From the NCBI GenBank assembly GCA_040384625.1, contig JAZKIW010000049.1, positions 1-64,000 on the forward strand: DNA of 64,000 nt, in the 5' to 3' direction. The notes beneath the pieces were generated by a model. It saw nothing but the letters and a program-made list of their open reading frames with translations, was not told the origin of the DNA and did no database searches. Each line of letters begins with the position of its first letter. Position 1 is the stretch's first letter. Origin of the DNA: CADEEN01 sp040384625 (lineage in GTDB: Bacteria > Pseudomonadota > Gammaproteobacteria > Burkholderiales > Burkholderiaceae_C). Below are positions 17,056 through 26,276 of the stretch, piece after piece. A program made the translations under genes and the position numbers.

Positions 17056-18008
17056 GTGCCATACAGCATGTGCTGCTGACCGGGCGCATCGACGACGCCG
17101 AGCGCGAGAGGTACCTGCACGCCTTGCGCTCTGCCGCACCGGAATTCAACTGGTGGTCCGACGTCGATGGCGAGCCGCCGCGTGCGGTCATCGCTGCGGC
17201 GGTGGTGGCCAATCCCGCGCCCGGCGCCTTGGCGGGCATGCAACTGCGTCTGGTGCAATCGTTGTGGGCCGGGGTCGAGAATCTGCTGGCCGACGACAGC
17301 CTGCCGCCGGCGGTGCCACTGGCGCGCATGGTCGATCCGGCCATGACTGCGGCGATGGCCGAGACGGCGCTGTGGGCCGTGCTGTCGCTGCAGCGCGGCT
17401 TCTTCGACTATGCCCGGCAGCAACGGGCCGGCGTGTGGCAGCAGCATGCGCAGCATCGCGCCGCGGACACCCGGGTGCTGGTGCTCGGCCTTGGCCAGAT
17501 GGGCAGCGCGGTCGCGACGCGGCTCGCAGCGCAGGGTTACCGGGTCAGTGCATGGCATGCGCGGGCCGGCGAGCGCCCACCCCCAGCGGGCGTCGACGTC
17601 GGTGTCGGGACCGATGCCCTGGCGGGCCCACTGGCCGCGGCCGACATCGTCATCAACCTCTTGCCACTCACGCCGGCCACGCGCGGGCTGCTCGATGCGC
17701 GATTCTTTGCGGCCATGGCGATGGGCGCCAGCCTCGTCAACCTGGCGCGCGGCGCGCACCTGATCGATGACGACCTGCTTGCGGCGCTCGATGGCGGCCA
17801 TCTGCGGCACGCACTGCTCGACGTCTTTCAGGCCGAGCCTTTGTCGCCCGACCACGCCTACTGGCAGCATCCGCTGGTGACGGTGCTGCCGCACGTGGCG
17901 GCGCTCACCGATGCGCGCAGCGCAGCTGAAGTGGTGGCAACCAATTTGCGCGCCCTGCGCGATGGTGCGCCCCTGCGGCACCTGGTCGACCGGGCGCGCG
18001 GCTACTGA
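17052..18008 (+). CDS. ghrA: Glyoxylate/hydroxypyruvate reductase A-like 2-hydroxyacid dehydrogenase
   Basis: The 318-aa protein is a D-2-hydroxyacid dehydrogenase of the GhrA type. The NAD(P) loop is VLGLGQMGSAVATRL (about residue 145). INLLPLTPATRGLL and VNLARGAHLIDDDLL follow; the latter holds the substrate arginine. The catalytic acid lies near DVFQAEPL and the catalytic histidine in LPHVAALT. It reduces glyoxylate or hydroxypyruvate. The ATG at 17052 overlaps the pncC TGA. It converges on holA with a 1-bp gap. Exact substrate is uncertain. Confidence 0.87.
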   Translation: MSAIQHVLLTGRIDDAERERYLHALRSAAPEFNWWSDVDGEPPRAVIAAAVVANPAPGALAGMQLRLVQSLWAGVENLLADDSLPPAVPLARMVDPAMTAAMAETALWAVLSLQRGFFDYARQQRAGVWQQHAQHRAADTRVLVLGLGQMGSAVATRLAAQGYRVSAWHARAGERPPPAGVDVGVGTDALAGPLAAADIVINLLPLTPATRGLLDARFFAAMAMGASLVNLARGAHLIDDDLLAALDGGHLRHALLDVFQAEPLSPDHAYWQHPLVTVLPHVAALTDARSAAEVVATNLRALRDGAPLRHLVDRARGY

Positions 18009-18009
18009 A

Positions 18010-19119
18010 TCAGGCCTGCAGCGCCAGCTGCATCCGAGGCGCTGGTGCACCGCGTGTCGCGCCGCCACCGGTCGTGACGAGCTGCTGCATCGTCAGCAGC
18101 ATCAGTCGCTTCAAGGCGGCCCAGGCGTCAAGCGGCCACTCCGGGTGCTTCAAGCCCTTGATGATGCCGTCGCAGGTGCTGGCCGCTTCGACCAGGTGAG
18201 CCAGCTGATGCTCGGCCAGTGCCGGCAGCACACGCTCGTAGAGGCGTTCCTTGGTGCCCCAGACGCGTGCTTCGCGCAGCGCCATCGGCAGCGGCTTGCC
18301 GTCGGCGATCGCGTCCTTGACGCGCTTCAAGGCCCGAATGTCTTCGGCCAGGGTCCAGTGCACGAGCACAGCTGCCTCGCCTTCGGCCTGCAGGCCGTCG
18401 AGCATCTTCAGGGCGCGTGCCACCTGGCCGGCAAGCACGGCTTCGCCGAGCTTGAAGACGTCGTAGCGGGCGACGTTCAACACGGCGGCCTCGATCTGGT
18501 CGAAGCTCAAACTGCCTGCTGGATAGAGCAGGGCCAGCTTCTGCAACTCCTGGTGCGCGGCGAGCAGGTTGCCCTCGACGCGGTCGGCGAAGAAGGCCAG
18601 GCTGCGCTGCCCCTCGTCGCCGTCGGCGACACGTTGCCCCTGCGTGGCCAGACGCCTGGCGATCCAGGGCCCCAACTCGCGCCGGTCGACCGCCTCGACC
18701 CGCAACATCACACCGGCGCCGTCGAGCGCGCTGAACCACCCGCTCTTTTGCTGTTGGAAGTCGAGTTTGGGCAACTGAACCAGGGTCAGCACGTCGTCCG
18801 AGTTGAGCGCCTCGCAATAGCGCTGAAGGGCCTCCGAGCCTTCCTTGCCCGGCTTGCCGGAAGGGATGCGCAACTCGATCAGCTGGCGCTCGGCGAACAG
18901 GCTCATCGCCTGCGCCGCGCCGATCAGGGCGCTCCAATCGAAATGCGCAGCATTGCCGACGGTGAAGACCTTGCGTTCGCTGAAGCCGGCCGTGCGCGCG
19001 GCGGCGCGGATTGCGTCGCCCGCCTCCTGCGCCAACAAGGGTTCGTCGCCGTACACCGTGTACAGCGGGCGCAGGCCCCTGGTCAGGTGTGCGACGAGCT
19101 GGTCGGCCTTGAGCTGCAT
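18010..19119 (-). CDS. holA: DNA polymerase III delta subunit
   Basis: The 369-aa protein begins MQLKADQLVAHLTRGLRPLYTVYGDEP, typical of HolA, with the AAA+-like domain and LNSDDVLTLVQLPKLD, followed by the helical regions with LAFFADRVEGNLLAAHQELQKL. Delta opens the beta clamp during clamp loading. The ATG lies 2 bp after the lptE stop, the usual leuS-lptE-holA order. The frame stays open upstream but that part overlaps lptE. Confidence 0.95.
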   Translation of the reverse strand: MQLKADQLVAHLTRGLRPLYTVYGDEPLLAQEAGDAIRAAARTAGFSERKVFTVGNAAHFDWSALIGAAQAMSLFAERQLIELRIPSGKPGKEGSEALQRYCEALNSDDVLTLVQLPKLDFQQQKSGWFSALDGAGVMLRVEAVDRRELGPWIARRLATQGQRVADGDEGQRSLAFFADRVEGNLLAAHQELQKLALLYPAGSLSFDQIEAAVLNVARYDVFKLGEAVLAGQVARALKMLDGLQAEGEAAVLVHWTLAEDIRALKRVKDAIADGKPLPMALREARVWGTKERLYERVLPALAEHQLAHLVEAASTCDGIIKGLKHPEWPLDAWAALKRLMLLTMQQLVTTGGGATRGAPAPRMQLALQA

Positions 19120-19121
19120 CG

Positions 19122-19604
19122 TCAGACCCGGATGGCCGCCATGCGCCGCAGCACCTGGGCCACGATGTCGTCTTCCATCGCCCGGTACAGCAGGGCCTCT
19201 TCCTGGGCCTTGGCCAGGGCCGCGGTTTCGCTGTAGCTCATGTCGCGCGTGAGTAGCAGTTCGTCGGCGGCCAACAGCAGCTTGCCGGACGGTGTGGCGA
19301 GGCGAAAGCGCAGCTTGACGCGCAACTGCACTTCGCGCACCTGGCCGGCGGCTGTCGACGCGACGACGCTCTTTTCGCGCGCATCGTGCAAGGCCTCGAG
19401 CACGACCTCGGCACGCGCCGGGTTGTCGAGCAGCTGCACCTGACTCTCGATGAGGCGCTGGCGCAGGGGCTCGAGGATGTGGGAGGTCGGCGCGAAGCCG
19501 ACCAGGGCAAAGCTGCGGAAGGGCAACCTGGGCGCCTGGCGCAATTCGAAGCCGCAAGCGGCGACGGCCGCGGTGCAGATCAGTAGCAGGGCGCGCCTTT
19601 GCAT
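19122..19604 (-). CDS. lptE: LPS-assembly lipoprotein LptE
   Basis: The 160-aa protein has a short signal peptide with a lipobox-like AAVAAC ending at Cys17, then GFELRQAPRLPF, typical of LptE, and a C-terminal EEALLYRAMEDDIVAQVLRRM helix. It plugs the outer-membrane LptD barrel and guides lipopolysaccharide export. Its ATG overlaps the leuS TGA by one base (TGATG), so it is translationally coupled to leuS. Confidence 0.92.
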   Translation of the reverse strand: MQRRALLLICTAAVAACGFELRQAPRLPFRSFALVGFAPTSHILEPLRQRLIESQVQLLDNPARAEVVLEALHDAREKSVVASTAAGQVREVQLRVKLRFRLATPSGKLLLAADELLLTRDMSYSETAALAKAQEEALLYRAMEDDIVAQVLRRMAAIRV

Positions 19605-22249
19605 CAGACGACGACGTTGACCAGGCGGCCGGGCACAATCACCACCTTTCGCGCCAGCTTGCCCTCGGCGAACTTGGCGAATTCGGGTGCCGCGATCGCG
19701 GCGGCCTCGATCGCCGCCTTGTCGGCCACGGCCGGCACGCGAATGGCGCCGCGTGTCTTGCCGCCGATCTGCAGCACGAGTTCGATCTCGTCCTGCAGCA
19801 GCGCCGCCTCGTCCACCTGCGGCCACGGTGCGTCGAGCAGCTCGCCGAGGCGGGTGGCGAATCCGAGCTCGTTCCACAGCCCATGGCTGATGTGCGGGCA
19901 CACCGGATAGAGCGCGCGCAACAGCACCGACAGGCCTTCGCGCAAGGCGGCGTTCGAAGCCGCGCTGCCGTCGTTGCTGAACTCCTCGAGCGCGTTCAGC
20001 AGCTTCATCGCACCCGACGCGACGGTGTTGTACTGCAGGCGGTCGTAGTCATGGCGGATCTGCTTCAACAGCAAGTGGACCTCGCGCCGCAGCGACTTCG
20101 CTTCGTTGCCGATGGCAGAGAAGTCTTCACCAGCGGCGCGCACGGCCGCCGCCTGCTTGACACCGAAGGCCCACAGGCGCCGGAGGTAGCGGAACGCTCC
20201 CTCGGCGCCGGAGTCGGACCAGGCGGCGCTCTGGTCTGGCGGGCCGGCGAACATCGTGAACAGGCGTGCGGTGTCGGCGCCGAACTTGCCGATGAACTCG
20301 CGCGGCTCGACGACGTTGTTCTTCGACTTGCTCATCTTCTCGATGCCGCCGAGCATCAAGGGCTGGCCGTCTTCCTTGGCAGTGGCACCGACGGGCGTGC
20401 CGCGCTCGTCGTGCCGGACGTCGACCTCGCTCGGGTAGTACCAGCGCTTCTTGCCTGCAGCGTCCTCGCGGTAGAAGCTCTCGTTGAGCAGCATGCCCTG
20501 GGTGAACAGTCTGGTGAAGGGCTCGTCGAACTTGACCAGGCCGATGTCGCGCATCGCCTTGGTCCAGAAACGGGCGTAGAGGAGGTGCAGCACGGCGTGC
20601 TCGATGCCGCCGATGTACTGGTCCATCGGCATCCAGTAGTCGTTGCGCGCGTCGACCATCCCGTCCTGCGCGTCGGGGCAGGCGTAGCGCATGTAGTACC
20701 AGGCCGAATCGACGAAGGTGTCCATCGTGTCGGTCTCGCGCTGCGCGGCGGCACCGCAACGCGGGCAGGCGACGTTCAGGAAGGCAGCATGCTTGCGCAG
20801 TGGGTTGCCGCTGCCGTCGGGCACCAGGGCTTCGGGCAGCACGACCGGCAGATCCTTTTCCGGCACCGGCACGTCGCCACAGGTGGGGCAATGGATGATC
20901 GGAATCGGCGTGCCCCAGTAGCGCTGGCGGCTGATGCCCCAGTCGCGCAGGCGCCATGTGGTCTTCTTCTCGCCCAGGCCCTGCAGCACGAGGAGGTCAG
21001 CCACCTTGTCGACGGCCTCCTTGTAGGTCAAGCCGTCGAGAACGCCTGAGTCGATGCAGCGGCCGCGCTGCTTGTCGGCGTACCAGTCCTGCCAGGCGGC
21101 GATGGAATAGGTCTGGCCGGGCAGGTCGATCACCGGCTTGATGCGCAGGTGGTACTTGCGGGCGAATGCGAAGTCGCGTTCGTCGTGCGCCGGCACACCC
21201 ATCACGGCGCCGTCGCCATAGGCCATCAGCACGTAGTTGCCGACCCAGACGTCGATGGGCGCACCGGTGAGCGGATGGGTCACGGTCAGCCCAGTGGGCA
21301 CGCCTTCCTTTTCCTTCGTGGCCAGCTCGGCCTCGGTCGTCCCGCCCTTGACGCAGGTTTCGATGAAGGTGGCCAGCGCCGGATTGGTCTTGGCAGCGTG
21401 GGCGGCGAGCGGATGTTCGGCTGCCACGGCGCAAAAGGTGACGCCCATGATGGTGTCGGCGCGCGTCGTGAAGACGTACATCCTGCCGTCGCCGATCAGC
21501 TGACGCTTGTCGTCGCGGATCTCATGCGGGAATGCAAAGCGCAGGCCTTCGCTCTTCCCGATCCAGTGTTCCTGCATCAAGCGGACCCGTTCGGGCCAGC
21601 CGTGCAGGTAGCCGGGACAGGCCGGGTCGGCGACGTTGGCCAGCAATTCGTCGGCGTACTTCGTGATCGCGAAGTAGTAGCCCGGAATCTCGCGCTTCTC
21701 GACCAGTGCGTCGGAACGCCAGCCGCGGCCGTCGATCACCTGTTCATTGGCGAGCACGGTCTGGTCGACCGGGTCCCAGTTGACGATCTGGGTCTTGCGG
21801 TACGCGATGCCCTTCTCCAGCATCTTCAGGAAGAACCATTGGTTCCACTTGTAGTAGCCGGGGTCGCACGTGGCGACCTCACGCGTCCAGTCGATGGCCA
21901 TGCCCAACGGCTGCATCTGGGCCTTCATGTCGGCGATGTTCTGGCGCGTCCAGGCGGCGGGCGGCACGTTGTTGTCGATGGCCGCGTTCTCGGCCGGCAG
22001 GCCGAAGGCGTCCCAGCCCATTGGCATCAGCACGTTCATGCCCTGCATGCGCAGGTAGCGTGTCAGCATGTCGTTGATGGTGTAGTTGCGCACGTGGCCC
22101 ATGTGCAACTTGCCGCTCGGGTAGGGCAGCATCGAGCAGGCGTAGAACTTGGGCTTGGTGGGGTCTTCGACGACGCTGTAGGCGTCGCGAGCGAGCCAAT
22201 GGGCCTGGGCGGCCGCTTCGACTTCGGCGGGGACGTATTTTTCGTTCAT
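19604..22249 (-). CDS. leuS: Leucyl-tRNA synthetase
   Basis: The 881-aa class I synthetase has the HIGH-equivalent in LPYPSGKLHMGHVRNY, the CP1 editing domain with the T-rich TTRADTIMGVTF, the zinc-ribbon CPTCGD / CPRCGA, and KMSKSKNNVVEP. It charges tRNA-Leu. The start MNEKYVPAEVEAAAQAHW is standard. Downstream lptE and holA are co-directional; exbD lies 31 bp upstream on the same strand. Confidence 0.98.
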   Translation of the reverse strand: MNEKYVPAEVEAAAQAHWLARDAYSVVEDPTKPKFYACSMLPYPSGKLHMGHVRNYTINDMLTRYLRMQGMNVLMPMGWDAFGLPAENAAIDNNVPPAAWTRQNIADMKAQMQPLGMAIDWTREVATCDPGYYKWNQWFFLKMLEKGIAYRKTQIVNWDPVDQTVLANEQVIDGRGWRSDALVEKREIPGYYFAITKYADELLANVADPACPGYLHGWPERVRLMQEHWIGKSEGLRFAFPHEIRDDKRQLIGDGRMYVFTTRADTIMGVTFCAVAAEHPLAAHAAKTNPALATFIETCVKGGTTEAELATKEKEGVPTGLTVTHPLTGAPIDVWVGNYVLMAYGDGAVMGVPAHDERDFAFARKYHLRIKPVIDLPGQTYSIAAWQDWYADKQRGRCIDSGVLDGLTYKEAVDKVADLLVLQGLGEKKTTWRLRDWGISRQRYWGTPIPIIHCPTCGDVPVPEKDLPVVLPEALVPDGSGNPLRKHAAFLNVACPRCGAAAQRETDTMDTFVDSAWYYMRYACPDAQDGMVDARNDYWMPMDQYIGGIEHAVLHLLYARFWTKAMRDIGLVKFDEPFTRLFTQGMLLNESFYREDAAGKKRWYYPSEVDVRHDERGTPVGATAKEDGQPLMLGGIEKMSKSKNNVVEPREFIGKFGADTARLFTMFAGPPDQSAAWSDSGAEGAFRYLRRLWAFGVKQAAAVRAAGEDFSAIGNEAKSLRREVHLLLKQIRHDYDRLQYNTVASGAMKLLNALEEFSNDGSAASNAALREGLSVLLRALYPVCPHISHGLWNELGFATRLGELLDAPWPQVDEAALLQDEIELVLQIGGKTRGAIRVPAVADKAAIEAAAIAAPEFAKFAEGKLARKVVIVPGRLVNVVV

Positions 22250-22280
22250 CCGCCGGATTGTAGAAGTGGGCCTTGTTCGC

Positions 22281-22697
22281 TTAACGCCGCGCTTCGGTGA
22301 CGAACCCGATGCGGGACAGCCCCGCCTTCTGGATCATCGCGATCAGTTCGGCCACCTGGCCGTAGGGCACCTTTTGATCGGCGCGTAATTGCACTTCCAG
22401 TTGCGGATTGGCTTTGGCGGCCAGGCCGATACGCCGTGCCAGTGCATCCCGGTCCAGCATCTCGTCGCCGAAGAACAGCTTGCCCTCGGCATCGATGGCC
22501 AGGGCGATGAAGCTCGGCGCACTGGTCGGCGTGGCGCTGTCTGTCTTGGGCAGGTCGAGCTTCAGGCTGGAAGTCATCAAGGGCGCAGTGATGATGAAGA
22601 TCACCAGCAGCACCAGCATCACGTCGATCAGCGGCGTCATGTTGATGTCGCTCATCGGCGCCGGCCGCGCGCTGCGTTCGAGTCGGCCGAAGGCCAT
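22281..22697 (-). CDS. exbD: ExbD/TolR family biopolymer transport protein
   Basis: The 138-aa protein has one N-terminal membrane helix with the proton-path aspartate (PLIDVMLVLLVIFIITAP) preceded by the conserved SDINMTP, and a periplasmic C-terminal domain ending QKAGLSRIGFVTE. With the ExbB-like protein upstream it forms a proton-driven motor that energises a TonB- or Tol-type partner. No tonB, tolA or pal is adjacent. The exbB-exbD pair between dapB and leuS is typical of Burkholderiales. A 135-bp gap with a REP-like repeat separates it from exbB. Confidence 0.93.
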   Translation of the reverse strand: MAFGRLERSARPAPMSDINMTPLIDVMLVLLVIFIITAPLMTSSLKLDLPKTDSATPTSAPSFIALAIDAEGKLFFGDEMLDRDALARRIGLAAKANPQLEVQLRADQKVPYGQVAELIAMIQKAGLSRIGFVTEARR

Positions 22698-22760
22698 CTC
22701 AGTGCTCCACCGCGGCCACAGCCAGCCACGCCGCAGGCAACGGGCGACGCCAAGCGAACG

Positions 22761-22829
22761 CCGTGGAACCGGCTGTGCCGGGCCAGTGGCGTTGCCTTCT
22801 GGGGGGAGGCGCCGCAGGCGCTTCGGGCG
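22761..22829. repeat. REP-like intergenic element with two hairpins
   Basis: Two perfect short stems lie in tandem between exbB and exbD: CCGGC-TGT-GCCGG (22769-22781) and GCGCC-GCA-GGCGC (22809-22821), the second flanked by G-rich runs. Elements of this form (GGAACCGGCT..GCCGGGCC followed by a GCGCCGCAGGCGC hairpin) are recalled as a common intergenic repeat in Burkholderiales. It may act as an mRNA-stabilising or partial termination element within the operon. Copy number in this genome is unknown. Confidence 0.6.
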
Positions 22830-22832
22830 GGG

Positions 22833-23483
22833 TCATTTCGCTTGGTCGATGCGCATTTCGCGCAAGTCGTGCGCGAAGCCTTCGAGTTCGGCCTCCGCGG
22901 CGCCAACCCATTTGCCGAACAGGTTGTAGGCCAGCACCGCCGGGATGGCAACGGCCAATCCCGCGGCGGTCATGATCAGCGCCTCACCGACCGGCCCGGC
23001 GACCTTGTCGATGGTGATCGTGCCGGCGGCGGCGATGCTGGCCAGGGCGTGGTAGATCCCCCACACGGTGCCAAACAGGCCGATGAAGGGAGCCGTGCTG
23101 CCGATCGAAGCCAGCAGCACCTGGCCGAACTGCAGGTGGGCGAGGCCGCGGTGCAAAGCGTCGCGCAGGCGCCGTGTGAGCTGTGAGTCGAGGTGCGCGC
23201 CGGTGTCGAGGGTGCCGGGCAAGGGGCTCGCGGTGGCCGCGTCCAGCAGGGGCAGCAGGACCTGTTCGCGATCGAGCTCGGCCAGACGCCGACGGCCTTC
23301 GTCCAGCCCTGGCGCCGCCCAGAAGGCAGGCACCGCGCGGGCCACGTCGCGTCGCGCGCGCTGCAGCACCCACAGCTTCCACAGGATAGTGACCCACGCG
23401 CTGACCGACATCGCCAGCAGCAGCAGGGTGACCGCGCGGCCGACGGCATCGCTCGTGTTCCAGAAGGCGCCGAAGCCGTCCAT
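22833..23483 (-). CDS. exbB: MotA/TolQ/ExbB proton-channel family protein
   Basis: The 216-aa protein has three membrane segments: near residues 15-38 (VTLLLLAMSVSAWVTILWKL), about 120-145 with STAPFIGLFGTVWGIY (the conserved TolQ/ExbB helix), and about 165-188 with the EALIMTAAGLAVAIPAV motif. With ExbD it converts proton flow into work on an outer-membrane partner. It lies 8 bp after dapB on the same strand. ATG 23483 gives MDGFGAFWNTSDAVG; upstream in-frame sequence overlaps dapB and is rejected. Confidence 0.93.
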   Translation of the reverse strand: MDGFGAFWNTSDAVGRAVTLLLLAMSVSAWVTILWKLWVLQRARRDVARAVPAFWAAPGLDEGRRRLAELDREQVLLPLLDAATASPLPGTLDTGAHLDSQLTRRLRDALHRGLAHLQFGQVLLASIGSTAPFIGLFGTVWGIYHALASIAAAGTITIDKVAGPVGEALIMTAAGLAVAIPAVLAYNLFGKWVGAAEAELEGFAHDLREMRIDQAK

Positions 23484-23491
23484 GACGATCC

Positions 23492-24238
23492 TCAGCTCAG
23501 TCCGAGGACATGGTCCATGCCGAACAGGCCGCTGGTCTTGTCGGCGAGGAAGCGTGCGGCGCGCAGACTGCCCTGCGCGTAGGTGGCGCGGCTGGCGCTG
23601 CGGTGGGTGATCTCGATGCGCTCGCCGGTGCCGCAGAACATGACGCTGTGGTCGCCGACGATGTCGCCGCCGCGCACGGTGGCAAAGCCGATGGTGCTGG
23701 GGTCGCGTTCCCCAGTGACGCCTTCGCGGCCATAGACCGCGCAGTCTTTCAGATCGCGCCCGAGCGCGGCGGCCACCACTTCGCCCATCTTCAGTGCGGT
23801 GCCGCTCGGGGCATCGACCTTGTGCCGGTGATGGGCTTCGACGATCTCGATGTCGTATCCCTCGGCCAGTGCGCGCGAGGCCATGTCGAGCAGCTTGAAG
23901 ACCACGTTGACGCCGACGCTCATGTTCGGCGCCATCACGATGGCGATGTGGCGCGCATGGGCTTCGATCTCGGCCTTGTGCGCGTCGCTGAAACCGGTGG
24001 TGCCGATGACCGCCTTGACGCCGAGCTCGCGACACACCGCCAGTTGAGCCAAAGTGCCCTCGGGGCGCGTGAAATCGATCAGTACCTGCGCGTCGGCCAG
24101 GCCGGCGTGCAGGTCGGCGCCGATATCCAGCGTGCCCGCAAGCACGCAATCGGGTGCGGCATTCACGGCTTCTATCAACATCTGGCCCATGCGGCCAGAC
24201 GACCCCGCTACTGCAATGCGCAGCGGCGCCCGGCTCAT
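23492..24238 (-). CDS. dapB: 4-Hydroxy-tetrahydrodipicolinate reductase
   Basis: The 248-aa protein has the NAD(P) loop VAGSSGRMGQ, the FTRPEGT and GTTGFS segments, MAPNMSVGVNV and the catalytic-lysine/histidine motif EAHHRHKVDAPSGTA. It acts in lysine and diaminopimelate synthesis. Its ATG overlaps the bamE stop (ATGA). Coupling of bamE with dapB is frequent in Burkholderiales. Confidence 0.97.
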   Translation of the reverse strand: MSRAPLRIAVAGSSGRMGQMLIEAVNAAPDCVLAGTLDIGADLHAGLADAQVLIDFTRPEGTLAQLAVCRELGVKAVIGTTGFSDAHKAEIEAHARHIAIVMAPNMSVGVNVVFKLLDMASRALAEGYDIEIVEAHHRHKVDAPSGTALKMGEVVAAALGRDLKDCAVYGREGVTGERDPSTIGFATVRGGDIVGDHSVMFCGTGERIEITHRSASRATYAQGSLRAARFLADKTSGLFGMDHVLGLS

Positions 24239-24777
24239 TGCGGTTCGAGCGGCGGGTACGGCCGGTTGGCGCCCAGGGGCTGCGCTGCGGCCGTGCTTTC
24301 ACCCTTGAGCGGCGGAGGCAGGGCCTTGCGCTGCTCGTCGGTCAGCGCCAGCACCGGCTCGGACGATCCGGACGACCGTGCCGGCCGCAACGAGCCGACG
24401 AAGTCCCGCTCCGAAGGCAGTTCGGGAGCCTCCAGGCGTTCCAGCACGTCGCCCTTGAAGAATGCCACCACGCTGCGCCGCTGCGGCTCCACGCCCTGGC
24501 GCCGCATCGTGAAGACGTAGTCCCAGCGCTCGGCGTGGAAGGCACTGGTCAGCAAGGGCGAACCGAGCAGATCACGCACCTGGTCGCGGGTCATGCCGGG
24601 CTTGACGTTGGCGGCCAGTTCCTTGGTGATCACATTGCCCTGCATCACATCGATGCGGTAAGGCGTGATCGCACCGAACAGGCGATCACCCTGGAGCGAG
24701 CTGCAGCCGGCGTTCAGGAGCGCCAGAGCGGCAATCGCACTGGCCGCGAGGCGGCGGGAAATGGAGGTGCGGGGCAT
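24235..24777 (-). CDS. bamE: Outer-membrane assembly lipoprotein BamE
   Basis: The 180-aa lipoprotein has signal peptide and lipobox LNAGC (Cys25), then the SmpA/OmlA core PYRIDVMQGNVIT, VKPGMTRDQVRDLLGSPLL, AERWDYVFTM and a proline-rich tail of about 60 residues longer than the E. coli protein. It is a non-essential part of the BAM complex that inserts outer-membrane proteins. It is divergent from fur, a conserved pairing in betaproteobacteria. Confidence 0.95.
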   Translation of the reverse strand: MPRTSISRRLAASAIAALALLNAGCSSLQGDRLFGAITPYRIDVMQGNVITKELAANVKPGMTRDQVRDLLGSPLLTSAFHAERWDYVFTMRRQGVEPQRRSVVAFFKGDVLERLEAPELPSERDFVGSLRPARSSGSSEPVLALTDEQRKALPPPLKGESTAAAQPLGANRPYPPLEPQ

Positions 24778-24865
24778 GGACGAACGCGTGTCGAGTGCCC
24801 TCGCCGCGTTGCTCTGGCTATGATGCGATGCATTCTAGCGGCCCGACCCGTTTCCACGCGCCACG

Positions 24866-25294
24866 ATGACCCACGCCGACGAACTCAAGAGCAGCGGCCT
24901 GAAGGCGACCCTGCCGCGCATCAAGATCCTCGAGGTCTTCCAGCGCAGTGCGGTGCGCCACCTCACGGCCGAGGATGTCTACAAGGCCCTGCTGACCGAG
25001 GGCGCCGATGTCGGCCTGGCCACGGTGTACCGCGTGCTGATGCAGTTCGAACAGGCGGGCCTGCTCAAGCGTAGCCACTTCGAGAGCGGCAAGTCGGTTT
25101 TCGAGCTGAACGAAGGCCAGCATCACGATCACCTGGTCTGCATGACCTGCGGCCGCGTCGAGGAGTTCTACGACGCCGAGATCGAGGCGCGCCAGCGTGC
25201 CGTTGCCCAGGAGCGCGGTTTCGCGCTGCACGACCACTCGTTGGCCCTCTACGCGGCCTGCACCAAGAGCGACTGCGCACACCGGCCGAAATAG
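24866..25294 (+). CDS. fur: Ferric uptake regulator
   Basis: The 142-aa protein has the winged-helix domain (LPRIKILEVFQ, VGLATVYRVLMQFE) and the metal sites HHDHLVCMTCG and C..C in AACTKSDCAHRPK. It represses iron-uptake genes when bound to ferrous iron. The 88-bp divergent region with bamE contains TTGCTC and CATTCT 16 bp apart, a weak promoter for fur. The start at 24866 gives MTHADELKSSGLKAT. Confidence 0.96.
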   Translation: MTHADELKSSGLKATLPRIKILEVFQRSAVRHLTAEDVYKALLTEGADVGLATVYRVLMQFEQAGLLKRSHFESGKSVFELNEGQHHDHLVCMTCGRVEEFYDAEIEARQRAVAQERGFALHDHSLALYAACTKSDCAHRPK

Positions 25295-25297
25295 CCC

Positions 25298-26254
25298 TCA
25301 GCCGTCGGTCGGGTGGTCCATCGCGTTCTGGTGGCGGCGCACGAATTCGGCGTAGGTGTCGATGCCACGCAGTTGCAGCACCGTGTTGCGCACCGCGGCT
25401 TCGACCAGCACGGCCAGGTTGCGGCCTGCGTCGACCGCGATCACCACCTTGCGCACGGCCACGCCCAGGATGTCTTCGAACAGGGGCTCGTAGGGCAGGC
25501 GCTCGAACTCGCGCTCCATGGTCTCCTTGCGCACCAGGTGGACCAGCAGCTTCAGCCGCATCTTCCGGCGCACGGCTGTTTCGCCAAAGATGGCCTTGAT
25601 GTCCAGCAGGCCGATGCCGCGCACCTCCAGCAGGTTGAGCAGCAGGGCTGGGCAGCGGCCTTCGAGGGCGGTTTGCGAGATGCGATACAGGTCGACCGCG
25701 TCATCGGCGACCAGACCGTGGCCGCGCGAGATCAGCTCCAGGCCGAGCTCGCTCTTGCCCAGGCCCGACTCGCCCGTCAGCAGCACGCCCAGGCCGAGGA
25801 TGTCCATGAACACCCCGTGCCGCGTGGTGCGCTCGGCGAACAACTGGGCCAGGTAGGCGCGCACCACGTCGATCACGTGGCCGGCCGATTCGGCCGTGAC
25901 GAAGAGCGGGATCTCGGCGCGGTCGCACATCGCCACCAGGCGATTCGGCGGCGCCTGGCCGTCGGCGACGATGATCATCGGGGGCTCCAGCGTCACGATG
26001 CGTGCGACGCGTCGAGCGATCACGTCTTCGCTGTCCTCGCTGAGGTAGGCGACCTCGCGACGGCCGACGATCTGGACCCGATAGGGATGGATGTAGTTCA
26101 GGTAGCCGATCAGATCGGCAGCCGAGCGGGCATCGCGCACCGCGGCTTCGTCGAAGCGCCGTTCGGGGTGGGCGTGGCCGGCGACCCACTCCCAATGCAG
26201 GGCCTGACGGTGTTCTTCAAAGAGCGCCTCGGCACTGATCGAGGTGGGCTTCAT
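25298..26254 (-). CDS. hprK: HPr kinase/phosphorylase
   Basis: The 318-aa protein has an N-terminal domain and the catalytic core with Walker A TGESGLGKSELGLELI, the following HGLVADDAVDL and the HprK signature around LLEVRGIGLLDI. It phosphorylates or dephosphorylates HPr on serine. In betaproteobacteria it accompanies an incomplete, regulatory PTS. It lies 22 bp downstream of ptsN and converges with fur with a 3-bp gap. Confidence 0.95.
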   Translation of the reverse strand: MKPTSISAEALFEEHRQALHWEWVAGHAHPERRFDEAAVRDARSAADLIGYLNYIHPYRVQIVGRREVAYLSEDSEDVIARRVARIVTLEPPMIIVADGQAPPNRLVAMCDRAEIPLFVTAESAGHVIDVVRAYLAQLFAERTTRHGVFMDILGLGVLLTGESGLGKSELGLELISRGHGLVADDAVDLYRISQTALEGRCPALLLNLLEVRGIGLLDIKAIFGETAVRRKMRLKLLVHLVRKETMEREFERLPYEPLFEDILGVAVRKVVIAVDAGRNLAVLVEAAVRNTVLQLRGIDTYAEFVRRHQNAMDHPTDG

Positions 26255-26276
26255 GCGTTGCAGCCCGCCACGCTGT

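Noticed and set aside
18010..19638. Longer HolA start inside lptE
   Set aside because: The extra residues come from the lptE gene in another frame; ATG 19119 gives the family N-terminus.
22833..24302. Single 489-aa fusion of DapB-region and ExbB frames
   Set aside because: The upstream half is dapB DNA read in the wrong frame; ExbB starts at 23483.
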